The position numbers were made by a program, and so were the translations under genes. A stretch of 52,078 nucleotides of DNA from Paenibacillus albiflavus (lineage in GTDB: Bacteria; Bacillota; Bacilli; Paenibacillales; NBRC-103111), in the NCBI RefSeq assembly GCF_004344915.1, contig NZ_SKFG01000024.1, positions 1 to 52,078 of the forward strand. The letters are read 5' to 3'. The notes beneath the pieces are model-generated. The model did not search any database and was not told where the DNA came from. It saw only the letters and a program-made list of their open reading frames with translations. This document shows positions 37,071 to 44,596 of the stretch, piece after piece. The stretch's first letter is position 1, and each line of letters starts with the position of its first letter.

Positions 37071-37119
37071 TGAATCTATCTCCTCCAAAAAATTAATGTT
37101 GTTTTTGGGCATAAAAATA

Positions 37120-37337
37120 CCGCGAACAAGCAGCCTCCTAAGAAGCTGCTGTTTCGCGGCGAAAAGCCAAAAGTCGGCTTATAATCAAAAAGGGATACGA
37201 CTTTCATCGTATCCCGCTAACAGCAGTATTCACGAAAGGTTACTGTTTACGGCATAGCAAAAACACGGGTGATATCCCCATTTTCTCTCATTCCAAGCTA
37301 TAATCAAAGATTGGAATTTACTATGCCCGATATTCGG
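37120..37337 (-). promoter_or_regulatory. Two-terminator attenuator leader of the rsgA-like gene
   Basis: Minus strand, in order: GGCATAG and CTATGCC can enclose a TTCCAA/TTGGAA hairpin and a GGG/CCC hairpin (possible three-way junction, about 37253-37330). Terminator 1 has GGGATACGA/TCGTATCCC arms and TTTTTG (37187-37215). Terminator 2 has arms CCGCGAA and TTCGCGG plus AGCAGC/GCTGCT, followed by TATTTTTA (37120-37159). CTGCTGTTAGCGG (ending at 37213) can instead pair with CCGCGAAACAGCAG (37146-37159), which would disrupt both terminators. These are mutually exclusive structures typical of attenuation. The ligand or stalling signal is unknown. Confidence 0.75.
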
Positions 37338-37373
37338 TTAAATTAAAACCACCAATACCATATAAGCTGTCAT
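37338..37373 (-). CDS. Putative leader peptide of the rsgA-like gene
   Basis: An ATG with AAAGGAG 11 bases upstream opens MTAYMVLVVLI and a stop. It is the first reading frame in the leader, just ahead of the folded region. A short hydrophobic leader peptide before an attenuator recalls those of inducible ribosome-protection and erm genes, where a stalled ribosome switches the RNA fold. Translation is not shown, and the distance to the terminators (over 100 nt) is long. Confidence 0.4.
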   Translation of the reverse strand: MTAYMVLVVLI

Positions 37374-37518
37374 TTAATAAACATCTCCTTTCGCAGGAAA
37401 AAAGTAGTAATACGATTTCACCTCTATAGTTAAACATAACCCTTTGCGATAAATCAACAGAAAATTTAAATTATAAGAAAGCTTTATCGGTCAGCTACCT
37501 CACCATCTCCATATAAAT

Positions 37519-37537
37519 TGTTGATAAAAAATCAACA
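37519..37537. promoter_or_regulatory. Dyad TGTTGA-N7-TCAACA, copy 1
   Basis: A perfect 6+6 inverted repeat with a 7-base spacer, upstream of the Nramp remnant. The same dyad is centred 42 bp away (about four helical turns) at 37561-37579 and again at 40835-40853. It looks like an operator; the regulator is unknown. It does not fit the TnrA/GlnR consensus TGTNA-N7-TNACA. Confidence 0.6.
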
Positions 37538-37560
37538 TAAACAAAGGCTTTTTCGTATTC

Positions 37561-37579
37561 TGTTGAAATTTCCTCAACA
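37561..37579. promoter_or_regulatory. Dyad TGTTGA-N7-TCAACA, copy 2
   Basis: Identical arms and spacing to the copy at 37519, with a different spacer sequence. It shares the ggaaat-type spacer, on the opposite strand, with the third copy near hpaB. Confidence 0.6.
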
Positions 37580-37719
37580 TTTTCCTCAATGCCCAAGCAC
37601 TTTTTTTGATGCCTCCTCATAGGATATTTTCAATTCATCATCAACAGGTGTCTTTATTTGTAAAAGAAATGCTTGACTGATGAAGATTGTAAAAATTTCG
37701 TATGGGATGTGAAGCAGAT

Positions 37720-38398
37720 ATGAGTAATGAGAAATCAATATTGAGCTCTTCAGAAGTAACTCCATATGTAAATCAATCTAAATTTCGTGAAATGGTTGCT
37801 AAGCGTAAATCGGGATGGCGACGATTCTTCTGGGTTTTGTGGGCTCTAATGGGTCCAGGTTTGCTCGCTGCCATGGCTAATAATGATGCAGGTGGGGCAA
37901 TTTCTTATGCAGTGACAGGGGCCAGTAGGTTGCATCATTCAGGTCATCATCGCAGCAGGTATCATTATTTGTGGCGCAGCACTCTTTGGCCATGTGCAAA
38001 ATATCAGTGACGCAGGCCCATCTGAAATGATCAGTGCACTTAATGACGTTGTAGGGCGGTGGCCTGCAATCCTCTTTGGACTTGGACTGTTCAATGCCGG
38101 CTTCCTGGCATCCATAACCGTGTCTCTATCTTCCTCCTGGAGCATCGCTGAATTATTTGGCTGGTCCAAAAGTCTCAATGACAAGGTATCTGATTCACCA
38201 AAATTCTACGCTGTCTATATCGGCAGTCTAGTCATTGCAGCGTTCGCTATTTTAATTCCGGACTTACCGTTAAATTACTTCTCAGTCATTGCACAAGTCA
38301 TTGGCGGAATTCTAATGCTGCCTCTACACACGGTAATCGGGGCAAAAAAGATATTGTTCCATATCGCAGACATTTGTATAATTATTCCATTAAGATAA
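37720..38398 (+). pseudogene. Nramp-family divalent metal transporter remnant
   Basis: The first frame (to about 37923) gives a cytoplasmic start and MGPGLLAAMANNDAGGAISY, the metal-binding first helix of Nramp proteins (DNDAGG-like). It then joins, in another frame, QVIIAAGIIICGAALFG and ISDAGPSEMISALNDVVGRW through to ILIPDLPLNYFSVIAQVIGG, which belongs to the late helices (about TM7-TM10). The middle of the gene is missing and the end is replaced by unrelated sequence. So a deletion with frameshift, plus a 3' truncation, has destroyed it. No transport is expected. The intact upstream dyads suggest that it was once regulated. Confidence 0.85.
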
Positions 38399-38438
38399 TT
38401 ATATTCTGACCATTCTATTAACTTTCTCGGAGGGGATC

Positions 38439-38957
38439 ATGTCAAAGCAAGTCCCGATTACCACTCGTCTTCTCGCCTTTTTGTGGGATTATATTCTGAT
38501 TTCGGTTTATATTTGTTTTCTAGTTATTATTTTTATAGTAGCAAGGCCGTTACTCATTCCATTATTCACATTAAACCCTTTGATTGCAGAGCTATCAGGT
38601 TTCTTACTCATTACATTGCCTGTGTATCTCTATTTCGCAATAAGTGAGAGTACGAAATTGCAAGGTTCGTGGGGTAAACGCAAAATGGGAATTGCGGTAG
38701 CAAACCTGAATGGAAATCCCCTCTCCCTTGGAAAGTCCTTGTTTCGTTCGACTCTTAAATTCATCCCTTGGGAGCTGGCTCATTTTACGATATGGCATAT
38801 GGCCATTCCTTCTAATTACCCATCGTATGTGATCTACACGTTATTAGCATTGGTGTACGGGTTAGCATTTATATATTTGTTAAGTCCTTTTTGGAGCAAA
38901 CAAAGACAAACTCTCTATGATCGAATTGCAAGAACCGTTGTAATTTACAAAAAATAA
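38439..38957 (+). CDS. RDD-family membrane protein
   Basis: 172 residues with four hydrophobic segments. The family's Arg (TTRLLAFLWDYILI) and Asp (WDY) in helix 1 and the LYDRIARTVVI ending (…D-x-x-A-x-T-x-V) are present, together with SWGKRKMGI between helices 2 and 3. RDD proteins are small membrane proteins of mostly unknown role, and some have been linked to Na+(Li+)/H+ exchange. The RBS GGAGGGG is strong. The gene is alone, between the Nramp remnant and a terminator. Confidence 0.85.
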   Translation: MSKQVPITTRLLAFLWDYILISVYICFLVIIFIVARPLLIPLFTLNPLIAELSGFLLITLPVYLYFAISESTKLQGSWGKRKMGIAVANLNGNPLSLGKSLFRSTLKFIPWELAHFTIWHMAIPSNYPSYVIYTLLALVYGLAFIYLLSPFWSKQRQTLYDRIARTVVIYKK

Positions 38958-38966
38958 GTCCAAAAA

Positions 38967-39012
38967 AAGATTGCCAGCCATCTGACCAAAAATGCCGGAT
39001 AGTTGCAATCTT
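38967..39012. terminator. Terminator between RDD gene and hpaB
   Basis: AAGATTGC and GCAATCTT form a perfect outer 8-bp stem, with further imperfect pairing inside. It is followed by TATATTTTTTT on the plus strand and TTTTTTTGG on the minus strand, so it can serve both convergent genes. Confidence 0.8.
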
Positions 39013-39020
39013 ATATTTTT

Positions 39021-40466
39021 TTATGATAAAAAATCTTTCACCCTTTTTTTATACATTTCCCTGCTGGAATATCCGTGGTACAAGCGGTTGTTCACACTAC
39101 TAGAGTTGCCAAAGAAAAAACGTTCGTATACCGCCTGACGTCCTCCAAAGCTACTAACGCTCAGCTCCCAAGCAAGCCTTGATAACTGCACATTTTCTTT
39201 AGCATCCAGATTAATGGCTTTCAGATAATAATTTAACAGACCGCTGATCCCACTATTAAAGTCACTCTCGTCTGGAATCATGATCAGACCGCTGGATCCA
39301 ATTAATTGGACGATTTCAATCATGCGTGGATATATTTTCGGAAAATAAGCATTTGCAACAAGAAGCGGCTTCTGATCGGGAAGCATACTACCCCAGCGGT
39401 CGCGGGATGCTCCTTTCTCAGCAGCGATCTGAAGCCCTTTCAGTGTTTCCAGAGCGACGATAATCTCTGTCACTTTCTCGATCACATGATCATATTTATC
39501 CAGTCCTGCCGCTTCGATCATGTTGTCAATCGTTCCTAGCAAAAACTCTGTTTTGGCAATGTTCTTTGACATAATTTGTGTACTTGAATGATTATAAAAA
39601 TGGCTTTCACTGAAGAAGCGAAGTGCAATCTTCTCATCCCCGCATATAAAAACCCGGTCCCATGGGACCAGAGCGTCATTGAAGATGACCACCGTATCCA
39701 TTTCCTCAAACCGTGAGCTCAGCGGATAATTGTATGAGGAATCGCCGCCTACAAAGCTTTCCCTGCAAACAAATTCGATCCCGACCAGATTACTCGGTAC
39801 TGCAAATGCAAATGCATATGGATTTTCATCTTCAGTGGAAGGGGACGGTGTTGGAAACACAAGAATCTCATCCGAGGTAGCCCCTTGCGTATCTATTAAG
39901 AAGGATCCACGAACCACAATACCGTCCTTATTATTATCTACCACACGGGCCGCTGACGGATAATCAAAAAAATCTAGAACATTTGGAATTCGACTCGCCT
40001 TCGGCTGAATAAACACATGCGAGAGCGTAATGTCTTGCTCACGGCAGTATTCATAGTACTCCTTTAAATTCGAAGCATATTGTGGATTGCCTTCTTCCAG
40101 CAGACCCGCAGCCGTTGAAAACGCCATGAGTGCTGTATTCATGTAATCGGGGGAGCGGCCCAGAAATCCGTGATGCATGTGTGCCCATGCCTGCATCATT
40201 TCTCTGCGTGCGGCAAGATCCTTCTTCGTCTTAGGCTGCATAAAGGAAAGGCCGACCGGATCGCCTGTCAGCGGAGAAGGATATGACATTTTCGCCTTCC
40301 ATTGTTCTTCGTACTGCATATCATACATAGATGCCTGAGTTGTCATAAGACCTTTGAAAGCTCTATGCTCTGAGATAGGTCCCTTCACCTTCTCACCTGC
40401 TAACCAAACGTCCGCCATGTTCTTATTTATACGCTCAATATATTGGAGTCCATTTTTCATAGGCAT
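39021..40466 (-). CDS. HpaB-type flavin-dependent 4-hydroxyphenylacetate 3-monooxygenase, large component
   Basis: 481 residues from the ATG at 40466, 8 bases after GGAGG; a TTG and a nearer ATG are too close to it. The acyl-CoA-dehydrogenase-like fold is recognisable from LTGDPVGLSFMQPKTKKDL, HHGFLGRSPDYMN, the QPKASR segment and the SRFEEMDTVVIFNDALVPWDRVF region, all typical of HpaB. The family uses FADH2 and O2 to ortho-hydroxylate phenols such as 4-hydroxyphenylacetate. No HpaC flavin reductase is encoded nearby, so it must borrow one. A small membrane protein (40562) lies upstream on the same strand. Relatives include YoaI of B. subtilis. The actual phenolic substrate is uncertain. Confidence 0.9.
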   Translation of the reverse strand: MPMKNGLQYIERINKNMADVWLAGEKVKGPISEHRAFKGLMTTQASMYDMQYEEQWKAKMSYPSPLTGDPVGLSFMQPKTKKDLAARREMMQAWAHMHHGFLGRSPDYMNTALMAFSTAAGLLEEGNPQYASNLKEYYEYCREQDITLSHVFIQPKASRIPNVLDFFDYPSAARVVDNNKDGIVVRGSFLIDTQGATSDEILVFPTPSPSTEDENPYAFAFAVPSNLVGIEFVCRESFVGGDSSYNYPLSSRFEEMDTVVIFNDALVPWDRVFICGDEKIALRFFSESHFYNHSSTQIMSKNIAKTEFLLGTIDNMIEAAGLDKYDHVIEKVTEIIVALETLKGLQIAAEKGASRDRWGSMLPDQKPLLVANAYFPKIYPRMIEIVQLIGSSGLIMIPDESDFNSGISGLLNYYLKAINLDAKENVQLSRLAWELSVSSFGGRQAVYERFFFGNSSSVNNRLYHGYSSREMYKKRVKDFLS

Positions 40467-40561
40467 GTTCATACGCCTCCTCAACCTCTACGTTAATTTA
40501 TTCAGCGTTGAGTGGCTTTGCTTGAACGGATACCTACACTGGTGGGGCCATTCATGACCTA

Positions 40562-40762
40562 CTATCGGCCAATTTTGACCGAACCTGCATCTGCATCTGC
40601 AGAACCCATCCACCCCACTTTACTCATACTTTCCCGCTTGCTTTCTTGTGTATGGTTTCCTTTCCTTATCTCCTTGAAACTTATAATGCTAAGGATTGGC
40701 ATCAGCACGACAGCAATCACTCCAAATCCTAATCCCTTCAAAAATGCTATTAAATACAGCAT
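40562..40762 (-). CDS. Small single- or double-pass membrane protein upstream of hpaB
   Basis: 66 residues from the ATG at 40762 with GGAGG 7 bases upstream; the longer ORF to 40783 lacks an RBS. A hydrophobic stretch (LIAFLKGLGFGVIAVVLMPIL) is followed by a charged, probably cytoplasmic tail. I do not recognise it. It precedes hpaB by about 95 bp on the same strand and shares the dyad at 40835, so co-regulation with hpaB is likely. Confidence 0.6.
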   Translation of the reverse strand: MLYLIAFLKGLGFGVIAVVLMPILSIISFKEIRKGNHTQESKRESMSKVGWMGSADADAGSVKIGR

Positions 40763-40834
40763 AAGATGACCTCCAAGTTTCATTTTTTACACTGTATTCA
40801 AATTGGCCCAGTTGGTGCGTGTATCACAACATTT

Positions 40835-40853
40835 TGTTGAGGAAATCTCAACA
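40835..40853. promoter_or_regulatory. Dyad TGTTGA-N7-TCAACA, copy 3
   Basis: Same arms and 7-base spacing as the pair at 37519 and 37561. It is 73 bp upstream of the small membrane protein (minus) and also upstream of ytaF (plus), so either promoter could be the target. Confidence 0.6.
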
Positions 40854-40904
40854 TTCTGCTAAGACAAGATAACTTTCGCGAATTCTAATCATATGGTGTT
40901 ACAA

Positions 40905-41001
40905 ACCAAGAAGAAACGGTTTTACCGTCCTTAAAGACGGGTGCGTTTCGTAAGGTATTACTTAGAATTTATGATACGAATGTTATAAATTCTAGAATAC
41001 G
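40905..41001 (+). promoter_or_regulatory. Two-hairpin conserved leader element, copy 2 (ytaF leader)
   Basis: It begins ACCAAGAAGAAACGG, identical to copy 1. The outer stem is GAAACG/CGTTTC and the inner CCGTC/GACGG. Then comes AAGGTATTACTTAGAATTTA, and a second hairpin with arms TAGAATTTAT/ATAAATTCTA extended by GTATT/AATAC. Relative to copy 1, a T-A pair in the inner stem becomes C-G, and GTGATA/TATCAC becomes GTATT/AATAC: both are paired changes. It lies about 115 bp before the ytaF ATG, in the same sense. Confidence 0.65.
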
Positions 41002-41115
41002 AAAAATTTGTTACTCATTACTCAACAAGTTAAACAAGGAAAGGCACTTTTTCTCAACGGCACAATATACTGTCAAGTAATTACGAATATGATTAGCGGA
41101 GAGGAGTTCTGAACT

Positions 41116-41748
41116 ATGGAGTGGCTTATGATCTTGGGTTTAGCGATTGCTTCAAGCATTGATAATTTGGGGGTTGGCGTAACGTATGGCATTCGGGGTA
41201 TTAAGATTCGAATTCAATCCAATTTACTCATAACGGTTATCTGTTTCTTATTCAGTATGTCGGGCATTTATTTTGGGCAGTGGTTATCACAGACCATGCC
41301 TGGTATTCTGCCGATCGTGCTAGGCGCATTTTTGCTAACGATCATTGGGATTCGAATCATCTTGCTAGCAATTCCACGCAAATCGAAAAAAGAGGATCAA
41401 ACGGAGCAGACGGTACCGTCATCTAATGGTATAAGAGGCATATTACAAAACCCAGAAAAAGTAGATTTCGATAAATCCGGAGATATTGGATGGATTGAAT
41501 CCATCGTGCTCGGGGTAGCACTTTCAGCGAATGCACTGACTAGCGGATTAGGTGCAGGCTTACTCGGATTGCCGCCTCTCATGATTGCAGTTACCGCATC
41601 AATTGCGAGCTTTGTGACTGTATGGTTAGGGGTATATCTAGGCAGTAAAGTAGCCAATATCCATATCGGAAAATTATCCGTCGGCCAATTTGGCACCTTG
41701 ATCAGCGGTGTTTTGCTTCTCCTGATTGCAGCTAATTCCTTTTTTTAA
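41116..41748 (+). CDS. ytaF: YtaF-like sporulation membrane protein (MntP-related fold)
   Basis: 210 residues with six helices in two halves. Each half has the small-residue/Asp motif at its first helix (LAIASSIDNLGVGVTYGIRG; VALSANALTSGLGAGLLGL), the pattern of YtaF, a relative of the manganese exporter MntP. YtaF is known as a sporulation-associated membrane protein; its transport substrate has not been settled. A GAGGAG RBS lies 9 bases upstream. The leader carries the two-hairpin element at 40905-41001, and a terminator follows. Confidence 0.88.
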   Translation: MEWLMILGLAIASSIDNLGVGVTYGIRGIKIRIQSNLLITVICFLFSMSGIYFGQWLSQTMPGILPIVLGAFLLTIIGIRIILLAIPRKSKKEDQTEQTVPSSNGIRGILQNPEKVDFDKSGDIGWIESIVLGVALSANALTSGLGAGLLGLPPLMIAVTASIASFVTVWLGVYLGSKVANIHIGKLSVGQFGTLISGVLLLLIAANSFF

Positions 41749-41776
41749 TCAAACATTAATATAGTAAAAATCAATG

Positions 41777-41837
41777 ACTTGAGATCGGCATAAGGAACTA
41801 AGGGTAACGGTTCTCTATAGCTGACTCAAGTTTTTTT
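41777..41837 (+). terminator. Terminator after ytaF
   Basis: ACTTGAG and CTCAAGT enclose an inner GGAAC/GTTCT pairing. Seven T residues follow on the plus strand. Confidence 0.75.
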
Positions 41838-41862
41838 GTTTATTTTGTGCCTAGTGGCGGTT

Positions 41863-42501
41863 TTAAGCCCGAAGATCGGATAAACGCTGTAACGCTAATT
41901 TTACAGCAATGGCATCATCCAAATATCCAATTGGAAATACATAGTCTGGTATGATGTCCGCTGACAAAATGAAATATAACAAGACGCCCCCCAAAATCGC
42001 GCGTTCTTCATTTGTAACATCCTGTGCTGAGAAGCGAATAAACATCTCTTTTAAATGCACAATGAAAGGGCCCGCCCCATCTACCTGTTGAATTTTGCTA
42101 TCAAAGCCATCGCGAATAATGCGCTGTCCCTCTTCGGTTTGTGCATATCGTTCATACTTAACAAGCTCCTCTTCAACTCGCTGCATCGTGTTACGATGAT
42201 CAAATAAATTCGATGAAGCAAGCATCTCTTGAATAGATTCCATCGAAATATCCAGCTCGGAGCGTTCAACATCAGGATTAATTTCTAAGCCATTTGCTTC
42301 AAGTAGCAACTTAACAGGGACTTGAAGTGTTCTAGAAAAGACTTGCAAATATTCCATACTAGCCTGCTGCTTGCCACTCGCAATACGTGAAATTGTAGCT
42401 GTATCGATTCCTGTCATGGCACTCAGCTTCCGCATCGATAATGATTTTTCTTTCAAAGCTGATTTTATCAATTCACCTAGCCGATTGCTGCTTTCATTCA
42501 T
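41863..42501 (-). CDS. XRE-family DNA-binding protein fused to DUF1232
   Basis: 212 residues from the ATG at 42501 with AAAGGAGG 7-8 bases upstream; the longer ORF to 42585 is not needed. Residues 1-65 form an XRE/Cro helix-turn-helix (SMRKLSAMTGIDTATISRIASGK). The C-terminal 80 residues match the DUF1232 (YkvA-type) domain: VLLYFILSADIIPDYVFPIGYLDDAIAV, a short amphipathic/membrane-like segment. The fusion suggests a membrane-linked regulator. It is divergent from the LCP gene at 42646, with 144 bp between the starts, so that gene is a candidate target. Confidence 0.85.
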   Translation of the reverse strand: MNESSNRLGELIKSALKEKSLSMRKLSAMTGIDTATISRIASGKQQASMEYLQVFSRTLQVPVKLLLEANGLEINPDVERSELDISMESIQEMLASSNLFDHRNTMQRVEEELVKYERYAQTEEGQRIIRDGFDSKIQQVDGAGPFIVHLKEMFIRFSAQDVTNEERAILGGVLLYFILSADIIPDYVFPIGYLDDAIAVKLALQRLSDLRA

Positions 42502-42645
42502 GTGTTGTTCCTCCTTTCTACTCGATCCATTCACACTATCAATCAATTTATCCCCCCAAAAAGATGCAGCCACCTGCATAATCATGTATGATAATAAATA
42601 AAAGATTTGCTTAAGACCAAAATTCTTTATGTGAGGTATATTTTT

Positions 42646-43629
42646 GTGAGAAAAAAAATGAAATGGATCTTACTATCCATAAGCACTCTTATTTTAATCG
42701 TTATTGGTTATTATAGTTTTTCGATTATTCAATTTTCATCCAAGATTCATCACCCTACACAAGATCCAACCCAAACCGCCTTAAACCAGGAAATTGGAGG
42801 ACCAAACGGACCTGCGCCTACACCGTATCAACCTCCAGTATGGGAGGGGAAGGAACGAGTCAACATCCTGCTTCTTGGAGGAGATGGCAGAGAAAGCAAT
42901 GATCGCGGACGTTCCGATACGAGCCTCATCCTGTCAATTGATCCTTCAACGAAGAAGGTTTCATTGTTCTCATTATTACGTGATACATACGTGAAAATTC
43001 CTGGGCGTGGTATGAATAAATTGAATGCCGCATTTTCGTTTGGCGGACCCGAGCTTTCAATGAAAACGATTGAAGAATTTACAGGCCTTCCGATTCATTA
43101 TTATTTTTACGTAGATATGGATAGTTTTATTACGCTTGTCGATGCGATTGACGGTGTCGATCTTGAGGTTGAGAAGGATTTGAAATATTCCGATAAGGCA
43201 GATAAGCCAGAGTATCAGATCGATTTAAAAAAAGGTTTTCAGCATCTAAATGGGAATCAGGCTTTACAGTATGCTCGTTTTCGTCATGATGCATTATCTG
43301 ATTATTCGCGTACAGAGCGCCAACGCAAATTATTGAAAGTCATCGGAGAGAAACTTCAGTCAACAACCAGCTTGCTCAAGCTCCCCAGTATACTAGATAA
43401 AATTGCTCCATACATGACAACAAATATGGATTTAGGAGATATGCTAAAGCTTGCGAATCTTGGCTATCATATTCGTGCAAATACAATTGAAACCGTTCAG
43501 TTGCCACCTATGGACCTATTACACGAAGAAAAGATTGATGGGTCCGATGTTATTACGACTGATGAACAGCAAATCAAGAAATATATAACTGATATATTTT
43601 ATGAGACTAAAGAGACTTCCACCAACTAA
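42646..43629 (+). CDS. LytR-CpsA-Psr (LCP) family wall-polymer ligase
   Basis: 327 residues from a GTG with GTGAGGT 8 bases upstream; a TTG at 42607 is rejected. A basic start and one membrane helix (about 7-25) are followed by a Pro-rich linker and the LCP domain: LLLGGDGRESNDRGRSDTSLI (pyrophosphate-binding Arg/Asp), SLLRDTYVKIPGRGMNKLNAAF, and ALQYARFRHDALSDYSRTERQ. LCP enzymes attach teichoic acids or capsule to peptidoglycan on the outer face. All the key Arg and Asp residues are visible. The gene is monocistronic. Confidence 0.93.
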   Translation: MRKKMKWILLSISTLILIVIGYYSFSIIQFSSKIHHPTQDPTQTALNQEIGGPNGPAPTPYQPPVWEGKERVNILLLGGDGRESNDRGRSDTSLILSIDPSTKKVSLFSLLRDTYVKIPGRGMNKLNAAFSFGGPELSMKTIEEFTGLPIHYYFYVDMDSFITLVDAIDGVDLEVEKDLKYSDKADKPEYQIDLKKGFQHLNGNQALQYARFRHDALSDYSRTERQRKLLKVIGEKLQSTTSLLKLPSILDKIAPYMTTNMDLGDMLKLANLGYHIRANTIETVQLPPMDLLHEEKIDGSDVITTDEQQIKKYITDIFYETKETSTN

Positions 43630-43643
43630 ATTCCTGAAAAAAC

Positions 43644-43687
43644 AAGCCCGTATAAGGCACTCCTAAAAGTGTTCTTATTCCGGGCTT
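43644..43687. terminator. Bidirectional terminator between LCP gene and azoR
   Basis: AAGCCCG and CGGGCTT outer arms with an ATAAGGCAC/GTGTTCTTAT inner stem, A-rich before and T-rich after. Confidence 0.85.
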
Positions 43688-43705
43688 CTTAATTATATAG
43701 GGCTA

Positions 43706-44332
43706 TTAGAACTGTTTGGAAGCGGCAACTGCTGATTCTAGTCCACGCTCAACAATCGCTGCTGATTGATCAGGGTATTGGTTATGCCCTTCAATAACAA
43801 TTGTAGTTACATCTGTGATACCAAATTGCTGCATATTGCGAGCAACATAATTAACAGCCATTTCGTAAGCTTGCATATGGGCTTGCGAGTAATCGCCGCC
43901 TCTTGCGTTTAGAAGCATAACTTGCTTACCTTCCAATAACCCAACTACACCTTGAGCTGTATATTTGAAGGACTTACCTGCTTGGTTCAAATAGTCAATG
44001 TATGTGTGAAGAACGGCTGGAACTGTCATGTTCCATAATGGGAATGCGAATACAACCTTGTCAGCTGCAATAAATTGATCAATATGACGATTTGCAATAT
44101 CAGCTAGTTGTTGTTCCTCAGCTGTTGTCTCCATACCTTGGGCTACTTTAAATATACCATTAATCATTGCGGCACTCATATAAGGTAATTGCTCATTGTA
44201 TAGATCCAATTCAATTACTTCATCACTTGGGTTAGCTGCTTTGTAGTTCGCCAAGAACGTACTATAAAGTTTAACCGTTACGGATTCCTCTTGTGAACGA
44301 TTATTGGCTTTTACGAATAAAACTGTGGACAT
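43706..44332 (-). CDS. azoR: FMN-dependent NADH:quinone oxidoreductase / azoreductase
   Basis: 208 residues, a flavodoxin-like fold of the AzoR/AzoA type. MSTVLFVKANNRSQEESVT is the phosphate-binding loop region, FAFPLWNMTVPAVLHTYIDYL the FMN loop and dimer motif, and LNARGGDYS the third FMN contact. These cytoplasmic dimers reduce quinones and azo dyes with NADH and protect against thiol and electrophile stress. The gene is divergent from a MarR-family regulator (44597), and its -10 box overlaps a TATGAGGATA motif, the usual set-up for MarR-controlled azoreductases. Confidence 0.93.
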   Translation of the reverse strand: MSTVLFVKANNRSQEESVTVKLYSTFLANYKAANPSDEVIELDLYNEQLPYMSAAMINGIFKVAQGMETTAEEQQLADIANRHIDQFIAADKVVFAFPLWNMTVPAVLHTYIDYLNQAGKSFKYTAQGVVGLLEGKQVMLLNARGGDYSQAHMQAYEMAVNYVARNMQQFGITDVTTIVIEGHNQYPDQSAAIVERGLESAVAASKQF

Positions 44333-44445
44333 GATAGTTCCTCCTATGTTGTGTAAATTATAATGTTATATCTTAAGAAACTAAGAGACATATAAACAAG
44401 AAGTGAGTTTATATATTATGAGGTTCCTCTGTAAACACAACTATG

Positions 44446-44474
44446 AGGATACACAGTTTTAGTCTAAATGTCAA
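44446..44474 (-). promoter_or_regulatory. azoR promoter with probable MarR operator
   Basis: Minus strand: TTGACA (44469-44474), 17 bp, TATCCT (44446-44451). The plus strand over the -10 reads CTATGAGGATACAC, and TTATGAGGTTCCTC recurs about 24 bp downstream of the azoR promoter (near 44417-44430). Such spaced motifs over the -10 and start site suggest repressor binding. Confidence 0.65.
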
Positions 44475-44596
44475 GTATTTGAATTTGCCTTATCGATATG
44501 CGCAATCTATAATATACTGAGATACCTCACTATGTGGTCATAAGATAATTACGATTCTCAATAACTGAGTAATCATCTATTTCAAGGAGGTTGTGT

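Noticed and set aside
37519-37579. TnrA/GlnR boxes
   Set aside because: The consensus is TGTNA-N7-TNACA; here the fifth base is G and the dyad is 19 bp long.
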